Shown: positions 44,046 through 54,808, numbered from the stretch's first letter. The stretch: 64,000 nt of DNA from Arachidicoccus soli (GCF_003600625.1 NZ_CP032489.1:3906001-3970000), one strand, 5' to 3'. Notes: generated by a model not told the origin, from the letters alone. A program made the numbers and translations.

Positions 44046-45206
44046 TTATTCTATTCTTTTTATTGTCTTCAAATTTTCATCCAACAAAACCGTTCCAGGC
44101 TTTTTTCCTTTCTCAAAACTACCCAATGAATCACTAAAACCTAATGCCTCCGATCCATTGAGGGTAGCCCATTGCAATAACTCATCTTGAGGGATTTCAG
44201 GAAAATATTTTTGGATGGTTTGTACTTCAGACAAAATACTTAGCTGATGATTACTTGCTAAACTATCTGTGCCCAAAGCAATTTTGCAATGATGCTTTCT
44301 TAATAAATTGATTTGTGGTAAGCTATTTTCGATGTATAAATTGGCATTGGGGCAAAGCACCCAAAAAATTTCTTGCCCATTTGTTTTTGCAACTTTCTCT
44401 GCGAATAAAATATCATCTTCGGATGTTGCAGTATTATGTACCAATAATATTTTTGCGGGCAAATCTAAGTTAGGTAAATAGGTGGGTAAACTATTTTTCC
44501 CGGAAGGTTGATAAAAAGAAATATCAGTTTTGAGAAACTGATATAATTTTTGGAATTCACTTTCTCCAGCCTGAAAAAATTTATTTTCTTGCTCCGTTTC
44601 TTGGTTATGAATTGTTATAATTTTCCCTTTAGAATGTTCATTAATTAATCCCAGCAAATCTTTAGAAACAGAATAAGGAGCATGTGGGACAATTGATGTG
44701 GTCAAGTTTTCAGCAGAAAACACTTTACAAACATTTTGCAAAGTATACTCAAAACGCGATTCTGCGGCGTTTGGCAAAAAGCCCATTGTTTCCAAAAAAT
44801 TTCTATAAAGGATATTGCCCTTTCTTTTTTGTAAAAGGGTATCAGTCGTATTACAAATATCGCCTACTGCCACAATCCCGTTGCTATACATTTCTCTTTC
44901 TGCTCGTTCAATTGATTGTAAAATTTGCTGTTTATCAAAGGCACGTAGCTGCATTACTTCTATAAGAAAATCAACCAATCCGGTTTTTTCTTTTATTGCA
45001 CTTTTTAAATGACTAAGCTCTAAATGGCAATGGCAATTGATCAATCCCGGGGCCAAAATACCCTGAAATATCTCTAGGTCTCTTTCATTATTATCAGCTA
45101 TAATGTCTACCACAGTAGCAGTTTCATCTATGCACAAAATTTTATCATACAGGAATTTTCTTCCATCAAAAATTTTAGTCGCTTTTAATTTTCTCACCTT
45201 ATTCAT
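44046..45206 (-). CDS. Amidohydrolase-family deaminase
   Basis: This 386-aa zinc amidohydrolase contains GLINCHCHLELSHLK (first metal His pair), SIVPHAPYSVSKDLL, a central His (IHNQETEQE), LVHNTA, and KIALGTDSLASNHQL with the catalytic Asp. The order matches the SAH/aminofutalosine deaminase-like branch (ATZ/TRZ family). In Bacteroidota that use the futalosine route, such an enzyme can deaminate aminofutalosine in menaquinone synthesis; no other pathway gene is nearby, so this is only a possibility. It is convergent with the HAD gene, one base apart. Confidence 0.75.
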   Translation of the reverse strand: MNKVRKLKATKIFDGRKFLYDKILCIDETATVVDIIADNNERDLEIFQGILAPGLINCHCHLELSHLKSAIKEKTGLVDFLIEVMQLRAFDKQQILQSIERAEREMYSNGIVAVGDICNTTDTLLQKRKGNILYRNFLETMGFLPNAAESRFEYTLQNVCKVFSAENLTTSIVPHAPYSVSKDLLGLINEHSKGKIITIHNQETEQENKFFQAGESEFQKLYQFLKTDISFYQPSGKNSLPTYLPNLDLPAKILLVHNTATSEDDILFAEKVAKTNGQEIFWVLCPNANLYIENSLPQINLLRKHHCKIALGTDSLASNHQLSILSEVQTIQKYFPEIPQDELLQWATLNGSEALGFSDSLGSFEKGKKPGTVLLDENLKTIKRIE

Positions 45207-45423
45207 TTATTAAAAGTGCAAGGTACTTCAATTCAATAATTATATATTAACTCCTATAAAACCGGTGCACTATTCTCATTTTCCTAAATAAACGCAACTG
45301 CTTCCGGCAACGATTGCGAACATTTTAATTTCCAAATGAGTTCCTTCAGAGAAGATATAAACTAAATTGCCTCCAATATATTTGAGTTTATTTACTTTTA
45401 ATCGTATAAGAAACTAAAAAATC

Positions 45424-46434
45424 ATGAAAATATTAGTTTGCAGTACTCCCGGCGATTTACAATATCAAGATAAAGATATTCCTTCTTTAAAGAAGGGCCA
45501 TTCTCTCATTAAAATAAGAAGGGTGGGGCTTTGTGGAACAGATCTGCATGCATTTGAAGGGACACAACCTTATTTTACTTATCCGAGAATATTAGGCCAC
45601 GAGTTAGCTGCAGAATATATTATGGGCGATGCAGATGGATTTATTGAGGGGGAGCTGGTAACCATTATACCCTATTTTAATTGTGGTGAATGCATTGCCT
45701 GCAGAACAAATAAACCTAATTGTTGCGCGAGCATTCAGGTTTGTGGCGTACATACAGATGGCGCAATGGCAGAATATTTACTGGTACCATCTTACAGTCT
45801 TATTCATGGAAATGATTTAAGTATTGATGAATTAGCGCTGGTTGAACCTTTGGCCATTGGTGCACATGGAATTGAGCGTGCCTGTGTTAAGAAAGGGGAA
45901 CATGTTTTGGTAATTGGCGCAGGGCCGATTGGCATGGGCATTATGGAGTTTGGAAGAATCGCAGGAGGCAATGTAATTGCACTTGATATTAATGATAAAC
46001 GATTGCAGTTTTGCAAAGAAAAATTGGGTGTTGAGCACATCATAAATGGCACAAAAGATAATATACTCAACCGACTACAAGAAATCACCAAAGGAGAGAT
46101 GCCTACAGTTGTGGTAGATGCTACAGGCAGCAAAAACGCAATTAATAATGCCTTTCAATATTTGGGGCATACCGGTCGTTATGTATTGGTGGGATTACAA
46201 AAAGAAGAAATTTGTTTTTCACATCCTGAATTTCATAAACGCGAAGCTACATTGATGAGTAGCAGAAACGCAACAAGAAAAAATTTCGAATTTGTAATGA
46301 ATGCGATGCGAAATGGTTTAATTAATCCGGAAAATTATATCACACATAGGGTTTCTTTTTATAATTTAGCCGAAAATTTTGCACAATATATAAAACCGGA
46401 AACCGGAGCAATAAAGGTGATGACTGAATTTTAA
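45424..46434 (+). CDS. Zinc-dependent alcohol/polyol dehydrogenase
   Basis: This 336-aa medium-chain dehydrogenase has the catalytic zinc site GLCGTDLHAFEG and ILGHELAAEY and the structural zinc site NCGECIACRTNKPNCC (four Cys). The Rossmann motif is VIGAGPIGMGIMEFGR, followed by an acidic residue (ALDIND) that indicates NAD. The family includes sorbitol, L-idonate and galactitol dehydrogenases; the exact polyol cannot be told. It is followed 44 bp later by fbp. Confidence 0.85.
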   Translation: MKILVCSTPGDLQYQDKDIPSLKKGHSLIKIRRVGLCGTDLHAFEGTQPYFTYPRILGHELAAEYIMGDADGFIEGELVTIIPYFNCGECIACRTNKPNCCASIQVCGVHTDGAMAEYLLVPSYSLIHGNDLSIDELALVEPLAIGAHGIERACVKKGEHVLVIGAGPIGMGIMEFGRIAGGNVIALDINDKRLQFCKEKLGVEHIINGTKDNILNRLQEITKGEMPTVVVDATGSKNAINNAFQYLGHTGRYVLVGLQKEEICFSHPEFHKREATLMSSRNATRKNFEFVMNAMRNGLINPENYITHRVSFYNLAENFAQYIKPETGAIKVMTEF

Positions 46435-46478
46435 TATTAAAATACATTTAAACTCAAAAAATTACTTAAATAAAGCAT

Positions 46479-47465
46479 ATGATAACATTAGACGAATTTA
46501 CTATTGAACAATTGCGTTTATATCCACAAGCTACCGGAGAACTATCTGGCTTGTTGCGTGGTATTGGATTGGCTGCAAAAATGGTAAACGTTCAAGTAAA
46601 TAAAGCCGCAATTGCCGATATTTTAGGCGAAGATGGCGGTGCGATAAATGTTCAAGGAGAAACAGTGCAAAAGTTAGACTCCTTAGCCAACAACACGTTT
46701 ATAAATGTATTGCGTCATGGCATTCATTGTGCTGGGATGGTTTCTGAAGAAAATGACGATATGATTGTTTTTGATGACCCCAAAAATAATCAATCGAAAT
46801 ATGTGGTGTTAATGGATCCTTTAGATGGATCATCCAATACAGATGTGAACATGCCTATTGGAACTATTTTCAGTATTTATAGACGCGTTTCTGAATTAGG
46901 TAAACCCTGCACCAAGGAAGATTTTTTGCAAAAAGGAGATAATCAATTTGCTGCAGGATATGTATTATATGGTTCTTCTACGATGTTCGTTTATGGTACA
47001 CGCAGGCATAGTGTAAACGGGTTTACATTAGATAATAGTGTTGGTGAATTTTATTTAAGTAATCCCAATATGAAGATGCCGGAAGATGGCACGACCTATT
47101 CATTTGATTATAGATATTATCATTGCGTCAATGATAAAGTACGTAAGTTTCTTGACTTTTGTAATGAATCTAAAAATGGAGAGGATGGTCGCTATGGCAA
47201 TAGACATGCGAGTTGCATGGTTGCCGACTTACATCGGATATTTTTAAAAGGAGGTATTTTCATGTACCCCTCCAGAAAGCAAAAACCTAATGGTAAACTA
47301 CGTTTGATGTACGAATGCAACCCAATGGCTTTTCTCACTGAACTTTCTGGCGGCAGTGCCACTGACGGGGGAAAACGTATAATGGAGATTGAACCAAAAG
47401 ATATTCACGAACGTTGCCCTATATTTATCGGGAGTAAAAAAATGGTAGAGAAATTGGAAGAATAA
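46479..47465 (+). CDS. fbp: Class I fructose-1,6-bisphosphatase
   Basis: This 328-aa enzyme of gluconeogenesis contains VVLMDPLDGSSNTDVNMPIG (metal-binding Asp-Pro-Leu-Asp-Gly-Ser-Ser), YGSSTMFVYGTRRHSVNGFT and a C-terminal Gly-rich segment (ELSGGSATDGGKRIMEIEPK). Length matches the class I family. It lies behind the polyol dehydrogenase gene and may share its transcript. Confidence 0.95.
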   Translation: MITLDEFTIEQLRLYPQATGELSGLLRGIGLAAKMVNVQVNKAAIADILGEDGGAINVQGETVQKLDSLANNTFINVLRHGIHCAGMVSEENDDMIVFDDPKNNQSKYVVLMDPLDGSSNTDVNMPIGTIFSIYRRVSELGKPCTKEDFLQKGDNQFAAGYVLYGSSTMFVYGTRRHSVNGFTLDNSVGEFYLSNPNMKMPEDGTTYSFDYRYYHCVNDKVRKFLDFCNESKNGEDGRYGNRHASCMVADLHRIFLKGGIFMYPSRKQKPNGKLRLMYECNPMAFLTELSGGSATDGGKRIMEIEPKDIHERCPIFIGSKKMVEKLEE

Positions 47466-47475
47466 TATCCAATAA

Positions 47476-47985
47476 TTATCTTCTCCTTTTAAACACTGGT
47501 ACTGTACTGCAAGGTTCACCGTACATAATGCTTTGTGCATAAGGTAGAAGTCTTTTAGTTATTTCTAAATAAGCAAAGGCTGAAACTTCTAAATCTCCGC
47601 ATCCCTTTATCACAATACGTTTTTCTCGGAACACAGCAAAATCTATGGTTTCAATATTTTTCAGAAATAAATTATTAAGCAAGTCATCTTTTGTCCCTGC
47701 TATTATTTCAAGGGCAATTGGCTGCAAATAAGTCACAACCAACATATATGCCCATCGTGGAATAATGGCATCTGTAGAGCAATATACCGCTACAGCTTTC
47801 CCTGTATATTGCTGCCAATCCTGCTCTTTCAACTGCTGTCTAAAATCTTTCTCTTTCAATATCATCTCCATAAAAAGAAAAGGTTTTAAATCAAATTCTA
47901 CTAAAGTTTCCTTTGGATAATAATCTTCCAAGTCTATAGAAACAATGCCGCTTGTTGCAATTTTATTGATAATTTCTTCCGCCAT
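47476..47985 (-). CDS. DUF2480-family protein
   Basis: ATG 47985 gives 169 aa (MAEEIINKIATSGIVSIDLE). The motif DLEDYYPKETLVEFDLKPFL and the aromatic block IPRWAYMLVVTYLQPIA are typical of the Bacteroidota DUF2480 family. Two conserved Cys (VYCSTDAI and KGCGDLEV) are present. The function is unknown and it is predicted cytoplasmic. The longer frame up to 48111 has a hydrophobic, atypical start and is less likely. It is convergent with fbp. Confidence 0.82.
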   Translation of the reverse strand: MAEEIINKIATSGIVSIDLEDYYPKETLVEFDLKPFLFMEMILKEKDFRQQLKEQDWQQYTGKAVAVYCSTDAIIPRWAYMLVVTYLQPIALEIIAGTKDDLLNNLFLKNIETIDFAVFREKRIVIKGCGDLEVSAFAYLEITKRLLPYAQSIMYGEPCSTVPVFKRRR

Positions 47986-48197
47986 TTTTTTTATATTTCC
48001 TTTTGCAAAATTGCAAAATTTAAAGTTAACAAGATGGTACAATTTTACATTTGAAAAATCCAACCGATTAAAAAAACGAATAAATGTTAGCAGACTAATT
48101 TTTTTATACATATTTTTATAGCTTATGAAATGTGGTCAAATGTTTAACTAACCCTTATTTTAAGTACAATTGATAATTAAAACAACTCTATCGCACT

Positions 48198-49952
48198 ATG
48201 AATTCTATTGTAGCAGCACCTAAAGAAGATTTCTTTAAAACCAAAGTACTAGGTCATCCGGCTGGGCTCTTTGTTTTGTTTTTTACGGAAATGTGGGAGC
48301 GTTTCTCTTATTATGGCATGCGTGCCCTGCTTGTTTTGTTTTTAACATCTGAATTAATGAATGGGGGATGGGCTTGGCCAAAAATAAATGCATTAGCATT
48401 ATATGGCACATATACTTCACTTGCCTATCTGACTACAATTTTGGGAGGATATATTGCTGATAAATTCTTGGGATATAGATGGTCTGTAGTCATAGGGGCA
48501 TTTTTAATGACTTTAGGACATGCAAGCATGGCGGGAGAAACACCTACTTTTCTTTATATTGGCATTACGCTTTTAATTATTGGCAGTGGTTTTTTCAAAC
48601 CAAACATGACAGCCATTATTTCGTATATGTACAAAGATCATCCGGATAAAAAAGATGGCGCATATACCATTTATTACATGGGCGTAAATGCCGGAGCATT
48701 TTTGGGTGTAATGCTTTGTGGATATGTTGGCGAAAAAATAAGTTGGAGCTGGGGCTTTGGTCTAGCAGGAGTTTTTATGTTCTTTGGTATGTTGCAATTT
48801 TATTTTACACAAGGCATTTTTGGCTCCATTGGTAAAAAGCCGGTTAAAAAAACGGCGGAACAAAATATAGCTATTGATGATGGAGACAAGCGTGTACCTT
48901 TTACAAAGTTTGACATTGTATTAATCGCAATTTCCTCTTTATTAGGCTTAATATGGATTATCAATGACCCATATTCAAAAATAAGCGGTAACGATTTACT
49001 ACATTTTAGTGTAGGAAAATTGAGTGGGGATAATTTCACAGTTCTTTTAGCGCTAAGCCTATTTATTCTTTTACTAATTATTAGATTGATTCGTTATTCT
49101 CGAGTGACGAGAGATCGGCTGATAGCCGTTACCATTTTCGCTTTTTTTACAATTTTCTTTTGGGCAGCATTTGAACAAGCAGGAGGATCCATGACAATTT
49201 TCGCCAGGGATTATACCCAACGAACACTTACAGGCGATTGGTCGATTACATTTAAAATTGTGAATACACTCTTAACCCTGGTACCCATGTGCTTGCTCAC
49301 TTATGTTTTGTACAAACTTTTTAGTCAAACCATAAGAAAATTTACAATAGGCAATATCTGTTTAGCAATAAGCTTTATCACTATCTGGTGCATCATCATT
49401 TGGATGCTCAAAAGAGAAATTTTTGCATCCACGACAGAAGTAGCAGCAACTTGGTTCGGTATCTTAAATTCGTTTTTCATTATTGCTTTAGCTCCCATGA
49501 TTTCAAAAATCTGGGAAAGTAAATTTAATCCGCCTGCAGCCGTGAAATACGGTATGGGCTTGGTTTTTCTAGGTATAGGTTTTGGTTGTCTGGCTTATGG
49601 CGCAGTTGGTATTACTATGGTTGATGGCATTAAAGCAAGCATGATCTGGTTAATCCTGGCTTACTTTTTTCATACTGTAGGCGAATTGTTTTTATCCCCG
49701 GTTGGGCTTTCTTATGTAAGTAAATTAGTGCCTGCCAGAATGATTGGAATAATGTATGGTATCTGGTATTTGGTAAATGCTATCGGCAATAAAGCTGCGG
49801 GTTCGATGGGCGGAATGATTGATAAAATTACCAAGGCCCATTCGCTATCTTATTTCTTTTTAATTTTTACATTATTCCCAATTGCAGCAGGAGTAATCGT
49901 AATGCTCTTACACAAACCATTGTTGAAACGATTGATGCATGGTGTGAAATAG
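48198..49952 (+). CDS. Proton-coupled oligopeptide transporter (POT/PTR family)
   Basis: The 584-aa protein has 12-14 membrane helices and the POT signatures EMWERFSYYGMRALLVLF (the ExxERFxYY proton-coupling motif), LGGYIADKFLGYRWSVVIGA and FFKPNMTAIISYMY. It imports di- and tripeptides with protons in the inner membrane. It appears monocistronic, with its own upstream region. Confidence 0.93.
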   Translation: MNSIVAAPKEDFFKTKVLGHPAGLFVLFFTEMWERFSYYGMRALLVLFLTSELMNGGWAWPKINALALYGTYTSLAYLTTILGGYIADKFLGYRWSVVIGAFLMTLGHASMAGETPTFLYIGITLLIIGSGFFKPNMTAIISYMYKDHPDKKDGAYTIYYMGVNAGAFLGVMLCGYVGEKISWSWGFGLAGVFMFFGMLQFYFTQGIFGSIGKKPVKKTAEQNIAIDDGDKRVPFTKFDIVLIAISSLLGLIWIINDPYSKISGNDLLHFSVGKLSGDNFTVLLALSLFILLLIIRLIRYSRVTRDRLIAVTIFAFFTIFFWAAFEQAGGSMTIFARDYTQRTLTGDWSITFKIVNTLLTLVPMCLLTYVLYKLFSQTIRKFTIGNICLAISFITIWCIIIWMLKREIFASTTEVAATWFGILNSFFIIALAPMISKIWESKFNPPAAVKYGMGLVFLGIGFGCLAYGAVGITMVDGIKASMIWLILAYFFHTVGELFLSPVGLSYVSKLVPARMIGIMYGIWYLVNAIGNKAAGSMGGMIDKITKAHSLSYFFLIFTLFPIAAGVIVMLLHKPLLKRLMHGVK

Positions 49953-50077
49953 TTGATTTTAAGTAAAAAATCGGACGTAAAATTTGAACTTGTTTGTTTA
50001 ATCCTTTTAAAGGATTAATACAGAATATTTTCTATTCAATTGTCTTTAGTACTCTTTCAATAGTTTCAAGAACATAA

Positions 50078-50314
50078 AGAAAAGGAAAAAAGTATCCGGC
50101 TTTTGCCATACAAAATGAACAAGTCGGCCATATTGTACATCAATTTACACCCGCTTTAATTGAAAAATATGGCAATATTCACAACGATGACTCTATTCAT
50201 GTTTTTATTAAAAAGTATGTCCCCTCTTATGCAACTCTTGTAAATATGAATGAATTAGATTTAGGCATGTATATTATTAACAGTGCTAAAGAATTCGAAA
50301 GAGAAGACTATTAA
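50078..50314 (+). pseudogene. Truncated gene fragment of unknown family
   Basis: An open frame of 78 codons without a start (KYPAFAIQNEQVGHIVHQFT, then ALIEKYGNIHNDDSIHVFIK) ends at TAA 50312-50314, bounded upstream by an in-frame TAA at 50075. The composition is protein-like. I do not recognise it. It is the 3' part of a gene whose 5' end was lost; it lies between the transporter and the GH89 gene. Confidence 0.45.
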
Positions 50315-50321
50315 TATGATT

Positions 50322-52544
50322 TTATTTGTCATTAAAAAAATTGATACTCTTTTTATTATCAGTTTCTAAGGGTTGCGAAACGAGCTTTATTAATTGCGGC
50401 AGCATTGTTTCTGTGTCGCCTTCAGGTGCTGAGTTGTAGGTGTTTCGTTGTTCACTCCATTCTTTTTCTATGGCAAAAAAATCTGGATAAGCAATAGGCT
50501 TTCCATCTATTTCTGCTTCCTCGAAAGCAAAGAGTTTTTCCCATTGTTGTAAGTACAAGTCTTTCAAAATGCCTTGCCATTCTTTATTGGCATATTCGTG
50601 CAAGGATGTCTTGGCGTCGTCGGGTCCCCAATAAGTAATCTGTGTACGGGCGTTTAATTCACATAATTTTTTATCGGCTTCATTGAGTAATAATGATTTG
50701 GCTTCATTCACCCATTTACCTACTCTAAAATTTTCATTTGTTCCCAGCCATTTGTTTTGCAATAATAATAATTGAATAAAGATTTCTTTATTTTTCTCAA
50801 AAGCTAATTTATTTCTTTGTTTGAAGGCTTGCATTAACAAAGTATACACGTCACGTGCTTGTAAATTAATTACTTGACGCCAAGTATCAACCAAGTCATA
50901 TTGAAAAGCTGGTACTTTTTTAAATAGCGGAGCAGCTTTAGATAAATACAATGCGGCTTGCGTCAACAATTCGGGATCGAACCATAATTTTGTAGGCCCC
51001 CAAGAGGATGCTGAGCCGATGGAACTGGTATCCGGTCTTGCACAAAAAATTGATTCATAACCTCCTTGCCCACCTTGAATGCCGGGTTCACGGCCATCAT
51101 AAATGGTTTGTAATAAATACTGCCAAGCCTCATTTAAGTCCTTATTATTTTCGCCATAGCGTGCGGTTATAAAATCGGCTAATTTATGCTCAATTGAAGG
51201 TACCGTTTTATGCCAGGCACCATCCAAAGCCCACTGATAAATAATAGCATTGTTTTCAATCCCTTCGGGAATAATACCCGTTCCTTTTAGGGTGCATTTC
51301 TTTCCAAAAATTCTTTCTGCTTTTTTGGGTTCTGTAAGTACACGCATCAAAGTACCTCCCGTAGTAGTCCTTCCACCAAAGTTGCTTATAGTACTCCATA
51401 TCCATGGAAAGTTTCCATACTGATTTCTTTGGAGCCATGTTTCTGTGCGGTCGCCTAATAAGTCGATGATTAATGTATGTTCCGGATTTAACCCTGCCAT
51501 CATTTTTACTTTCGGATTATCTTGCCAGCCTTGCAAGACCCATGTAGCGTTAGGAAAATTCTGTTGCATATTTTGCTGCACCAATTTGGCTTCTTCGACT
51601 AAATCAATACTGTTGGTTCTACCCCCCTCGTGAAATAAATCACCTCCTAAATATTTAAACCCATTTCCATAAAGGGCTTTGAAATTACTATAATAAAGTT
51701 TGGCTATTTTCTTAAACAAAGGATCAGTTGCAACCAAAACAGCCGGTCGCTGAAAACCACACCAGGTACCTTGATCAATAATGTTGGATTTAGGATAATG
51801 ATCTTTTAAGGTAGACGGGACAATGCCTTCAAATCCTTGAATGACCGGATTTATTCCAAGTTCACTCATTCTTATCAGAATCCTTTTCTGCAATGATGCC
51901 CAATGATTAATCATCGCATCTGAAACCGGGCCTCCCCAACCTTCTAAATTACCCATTAACCACCAAGCATTAAAGGCAGGGCCAGGTATAAAATCGCGAA
52001 TTTCTTTATCGCTAACGCCTAATTGCTGCAAGGTTTTTTGCCATACTGCTTCCGTACCAATAGGTGCAAGCATTAGGTTGACACCATTGAGTGACATCCA
52101 GTCCAATTCTTTTTCCCATTGCTGCCAGGTCCAAAAACTCATCGTATAATTATAGGTACAATAATTAAGCGCATAACGCAATGGATATACTGCATGCACA
52201 CCAATGCTAATATTTGTTTCAGGTAATACCTTTGGGATTTGAACATTATCTCCTGTATGTGACAAGCTCGAATGGCAATATTTTTTCACATAATCATACA
52301 AAGCATAAGACGCAGCATTGATCGTGTTTGCAGCAATATTCAATTGATTATTTTTCACAAAATAATTAGCCGTATCTTCTCCGAAAATGCTTATTTTTTC
52401 AAAATAAACCTTCCCCTTCATGGCAGGAAACCTTCTATCAATAAGTTTTTGCAGGGGTGAAAATGTTTGTGAGATTGATGATGTAATCATTACACTTACA
52501 AAGATTATACTTAAAAAACCTCTATGGAAAAATTGATTTTGCAT
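50322..52544 (-). CDS. GH89 alpha-N-acetylglucosaminidase
   Basis: This 740-aa exported glycosidase has a signal peptide (GFLSIIFVSVMITSSISQ), the NAGLU N-terminal domain, and the GH89 catalytic region with NYCTYNYTMSFWTWQQWEKE, EGWGGPVSDAMINHWASLQ, YLGGDLFHEGG and DLLGDRTETWLQRNQYGNFP. The Glu of DLFHEGG corresponds by alignment memory to the acid/base Glu of human NAGLU (inference). It removes terminal alpha-linked GlcNAc from glycans, in the periplasm or outside. No SusC/SusD pair flanks it. Confidence 0.92.
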   Translation of the reverse strand: MQNQFFHRGFLSIIFVSVMITSSISQTFSPLQKLIDRRFPAMKGKVYFEKISIFGEDTANYFVKNNQLNIAANTINAASYALYDYVKKYCHSSLSHTGDNVQIPKVLPETNISIGVHAVYPLRYALNYCTYNYTMSFWTWQQWEKELDWMSLNGVNLMLAPIGTEAVWQKTLQQLGVSDKEIRDFIPGPAFNAWWLMGNLEGWGGPVSDAMINHWASLQKRILIRMSELGINPVIQGFEGIVPSTLKDHYPKSNIIDQGTWCGFQRPAVLVATDPLFKKIAKLYYSNFKALYGNGFKYLGGDLFHEGGRTNSIDLVEEAKLVQQNMQQNFPNATWVLQGWQDNPKVKMMAGLNPEHTLIIDLLGDRTETWLQRNQYGNFPWIWSTISNFGGRTTTGGTLMRVLTEPKKAERIFGKKCTLKGTGIIPEGIENNAIIYQWALDGAWHKTVPSIEHKLADFITARYGENNKDLNEAWQYLLQTIYDGREPGIQGGQGGYESIFCARPDTSSIGSASSWGPTKLWFDPELLTQAALYLSKAAPLFKKVPAFQYDLVDTWRQVINLQARDVYTLLMQAFKQRNKLAFEKNKEIFIQLLLLQNKWLGTNENFRVGKWVNEAKSLLLNEADKKLCELNARTQITYWGPDDAKTSLHEYANKEWQGILKDLYLQQWEKLFAFEEAEIDGKPIAYPDFFAIEKEWSEQRNTYNSAPEGDTETMLPQLIKLVSQPLETDNKKSINFFNDK

Positions 52545-52794
52545 AGTGCATTTATTATTTTAAGTTTTGAATATACCCTCTTTTTTTTAATTATTGTCAA
52601 TGCAAGCAATGTATGCAGGGAGGTTCTAAGTGATGATGAGATGATAAATTCTCCTTTTTTTAGGCAGCAGCCCTTACAAATTGGGCTATTCCCACATGTA
52701 GGATTTAAATTTTTTCTTTCAAATAGAATGATAAAATAATCTCTATTTCTCCTATAATACTCGAATAAGTTTTTTAACTCTAAACTTTGCATAG

Positions 52795-52802
52795 TAAATT
52801 TG
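52795..52802 (+). promoter_or_regulatory. -7 box of the mqo promoter
   Basis: TAAATTTG fits TAnnTTTG and lies 32 bp before ATG 52835. It supports that start over the frame opening at 52787. Confidence 0.4.
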
Positions 52803-52834
52803 CACACACCTACTTCTCGGAAAATATAGAAACA

Positions 52835-54325
52835 ATGAATGTTATGGATAGTACTAAGCCGGATATTGTATTAATAGGCGCGGGAATTATGAGCGCAACT
52901 TTAGGTATTATGTTAAAAGAGTTGATGCCCAAAGCGACCATTCATATTTATGAAAGATTAAATCAAATTGCGATAGAAAGTTCCGATGCCTGGAATAATG
53001 CAGGAACCGGTCATTCAGCACTTTGTGAATTAAACTATACACCTCAATTGCCAGATGGGAGTATTGATGCTTCTAAAGCGTTAAAAATTGCAGAACAATT
53101 TGAGAAGTCAAAACAGTTTTGGTCTTATTTAGTTGAACACGACCTAATAGACGATCCAAAAAGTTTCATCTCCCCGATCCCACATATGAGTTTTGTTTGG
53201 GGAGAAAATAACGTAGCATTTCTAAAAAAACGACACGCAAAATTATTACAATATCCATTGTTTGAAGACATGAAATTTTCAGACAACCATGAACAATTGA
53301 AAGAATGGATTCCTTTGATTATGAAAGACAGGAATCCTTCTGAAAAATTGGCTGCAACTAAGATGAACATTGGCACAGATGTAGATTTTGGTTCTTTATC
53401 GCGCAACATCATTAATCATCTGAAGAAAATAGAGGGGGTAGAGCTGCACACCTTACATGAAGTGTGTAGGTTGAAAAAACAAGCCGATGCAAGTTGGCGA
53501 CTGAAAATAAAAGATCTATCGAATGGAAATAAAAAAGAGGTTGTAGCGAAATTTGTATTTATCGGTGCAGGTGGGGGGAGTTTACCTTTATTAGAAAAAT
53601 CACATATTCCTGAAGGAAAGGGATTTGGTGGATTTCCGGTAAGTGGGCAATGGTTGCGCTGCACCAACCCCGAAGTTATTGCAAAACATAGCGCAAAAGT
53701 ATATGGTAAACCTGCAGTAGGTGCACCACCAATGAGCGACCCTCACTTAGACACAAGAATGATTAACGGCGAACGTGCTTTACTGTTTGGTCCATTTGCA
53801 GGATTCTCTTCTAAATTTTTAAAAAACGGTTCTTATTGGGATTTACCAGCTTCCATTACACTTTCTAATATTTGGCCAATGATTAAAGTTGGGCTGACTA
53901 ACTTTGATTTGCTTAAATATTTAATTCAACAAATAAAACAAACAAATAATGACAGGCTAAATGCACTGCGCAAATTTGTGTTAGATGCAAAACCTGAAGA
54001 CTGGAAACTGGAAATTGCCGGTCAACGAGTGCAAGTAATTAAAAAGGATAAAAAAAAGGGCGGCGTATTGCAATTTGGAACGGAGTTGGTAACTTCTGCG
54101 GATGGCAGTTTAGCAGCGCTTTTAGGTGCGTCCCCAGGGGCTTCTACCTCTGTGGCAGTCATTCTCAATATTTTAGAAAGATGCTTTGCTGCACAAACAA
54201 ATACTACCGAATGGCAACAGAAATTAAAGACAATGATTCCCACCTATGGGCAGTCGCCACAGCAAAATCCGGAGTTATATAAAGAAATGCGTGAATGGAC
54301 TTCTCGTGTATTAGGGTTAAATTAG
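52835..54325 (+). CDS. mqo: Malate:quinone oxidoreductase
   Basis: This FAD enzyme of about 496 aa oxidises malate to oxaloacetate and passes electrons to menaquinone at the inner membrane. The FAD site is DIVLIGAGIMSATLGIMLKE near the N-terminus; NNAGTGHSALCELNYTP and LRCTNPEVIAKHSAKVYGKP are Mqo signatures. Start 52835 (MNVMDSTKPD) is preferred because the frame from 52787 would start inside the -7 box. It is the last core gene before the second accessory islet. Confidence 0.93.
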   Translation: MNVMDSTKPDIVLIGAGIMSATLGIMLKELMPKATIHIYERLNQIAIESSDAWNNAGTGHSALCELNYTPQLPDGSIDASKALKIAEQFEKSKQFWSYLVEHDLIDDPKSFISPIPHMSFVWGENNVAFLKKRHAKLLQYPLFEDMKFSDNHEQLKEWIPLIMKDRNPSEKLAATKMNIGTDVDFGSLSRNIINHLKKIEGVELHTLHEVCRLKKQADASWRLKIKDLSNGNKKEVVAKFVFIGAGGGSLPLLEKSHIPEGKGFGGFPVSGQWLRCTNPEVIAKHSAKVYGKPAVGAPPMSDPHLDTRMINGERALLFGPFAGFSSKFLKNGSYWDLPASITLSNIWPMIKVGLTNFDLLKYLIQQIKQTNNDRLNALRKFVLDAKPEDWKLEIAGQRVQVIKKDKKKGGVLQFGTELVTSADGSLAALLGASPGASTSVAVILNILERCFAAQTNTTEWQQKLKTMIPTYGQSPQQNPELYKEMREWTSRVLGLN

Positions 54326-54808
54326 AGCTGCAAATTTTCCAGAACTAAAACAAATTGAAGATGAATATAAGAATCCAGACTACAAAAGTAGCCGGGATTT
54401 TTATTAAAAATGGATATTCTCCTTTCAATAAGATTCGTTAAACTCGACTATTTATTGCATTGTAATATTGGTTAAGCGAGCTATCCATTTGCTAAAGACA
54501 AATAGGTTTCGAACTTCATCGGCTTGCACTACTTTTTCTATTTAAGATTCGGCAATTTGAACTCCTGCATTCATCACTTACCCATCTGCTTGCTAATTCC
54601 CAGAAACGTTTATCAATTGTATCATTTTTAGAAAGCAATTTTGCAATCCAAAAGCCAGTTTTTTCACCAATTGAATAAGCTTTGGGTCCTACACCACCAA
54701 AAGATGATTCTAGAGCCTTCAGCCTAGTAGGCCATCTATTCACTTCCGCAATATTTTCATTTCTTTCAATCAGGGACGCACCATGATACCCCTGTTGCTA
54801 TTACAATA
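54326..54808. other. Intergenic stretch after mqo
   Basis: These 483 bp contain a 75-codon minus-strand frame (54516-54743: RWPTRLKALESSFGGVGPKA, then GFWIAKLL...) that I cannot connect to a family. It may be a small gene or a repeat remnant. The rest shows no gene. It marks the left edge of the second accessory islet. Confidence 0.35.

Noticed and set aside
50322-52544. Polysaccharide utilization locus around GH89
   Set aside because: No SusC/SusD, regulator or further CAZyme lies next to the gene; the SusC/SusD pair is nearly 30 kb away.
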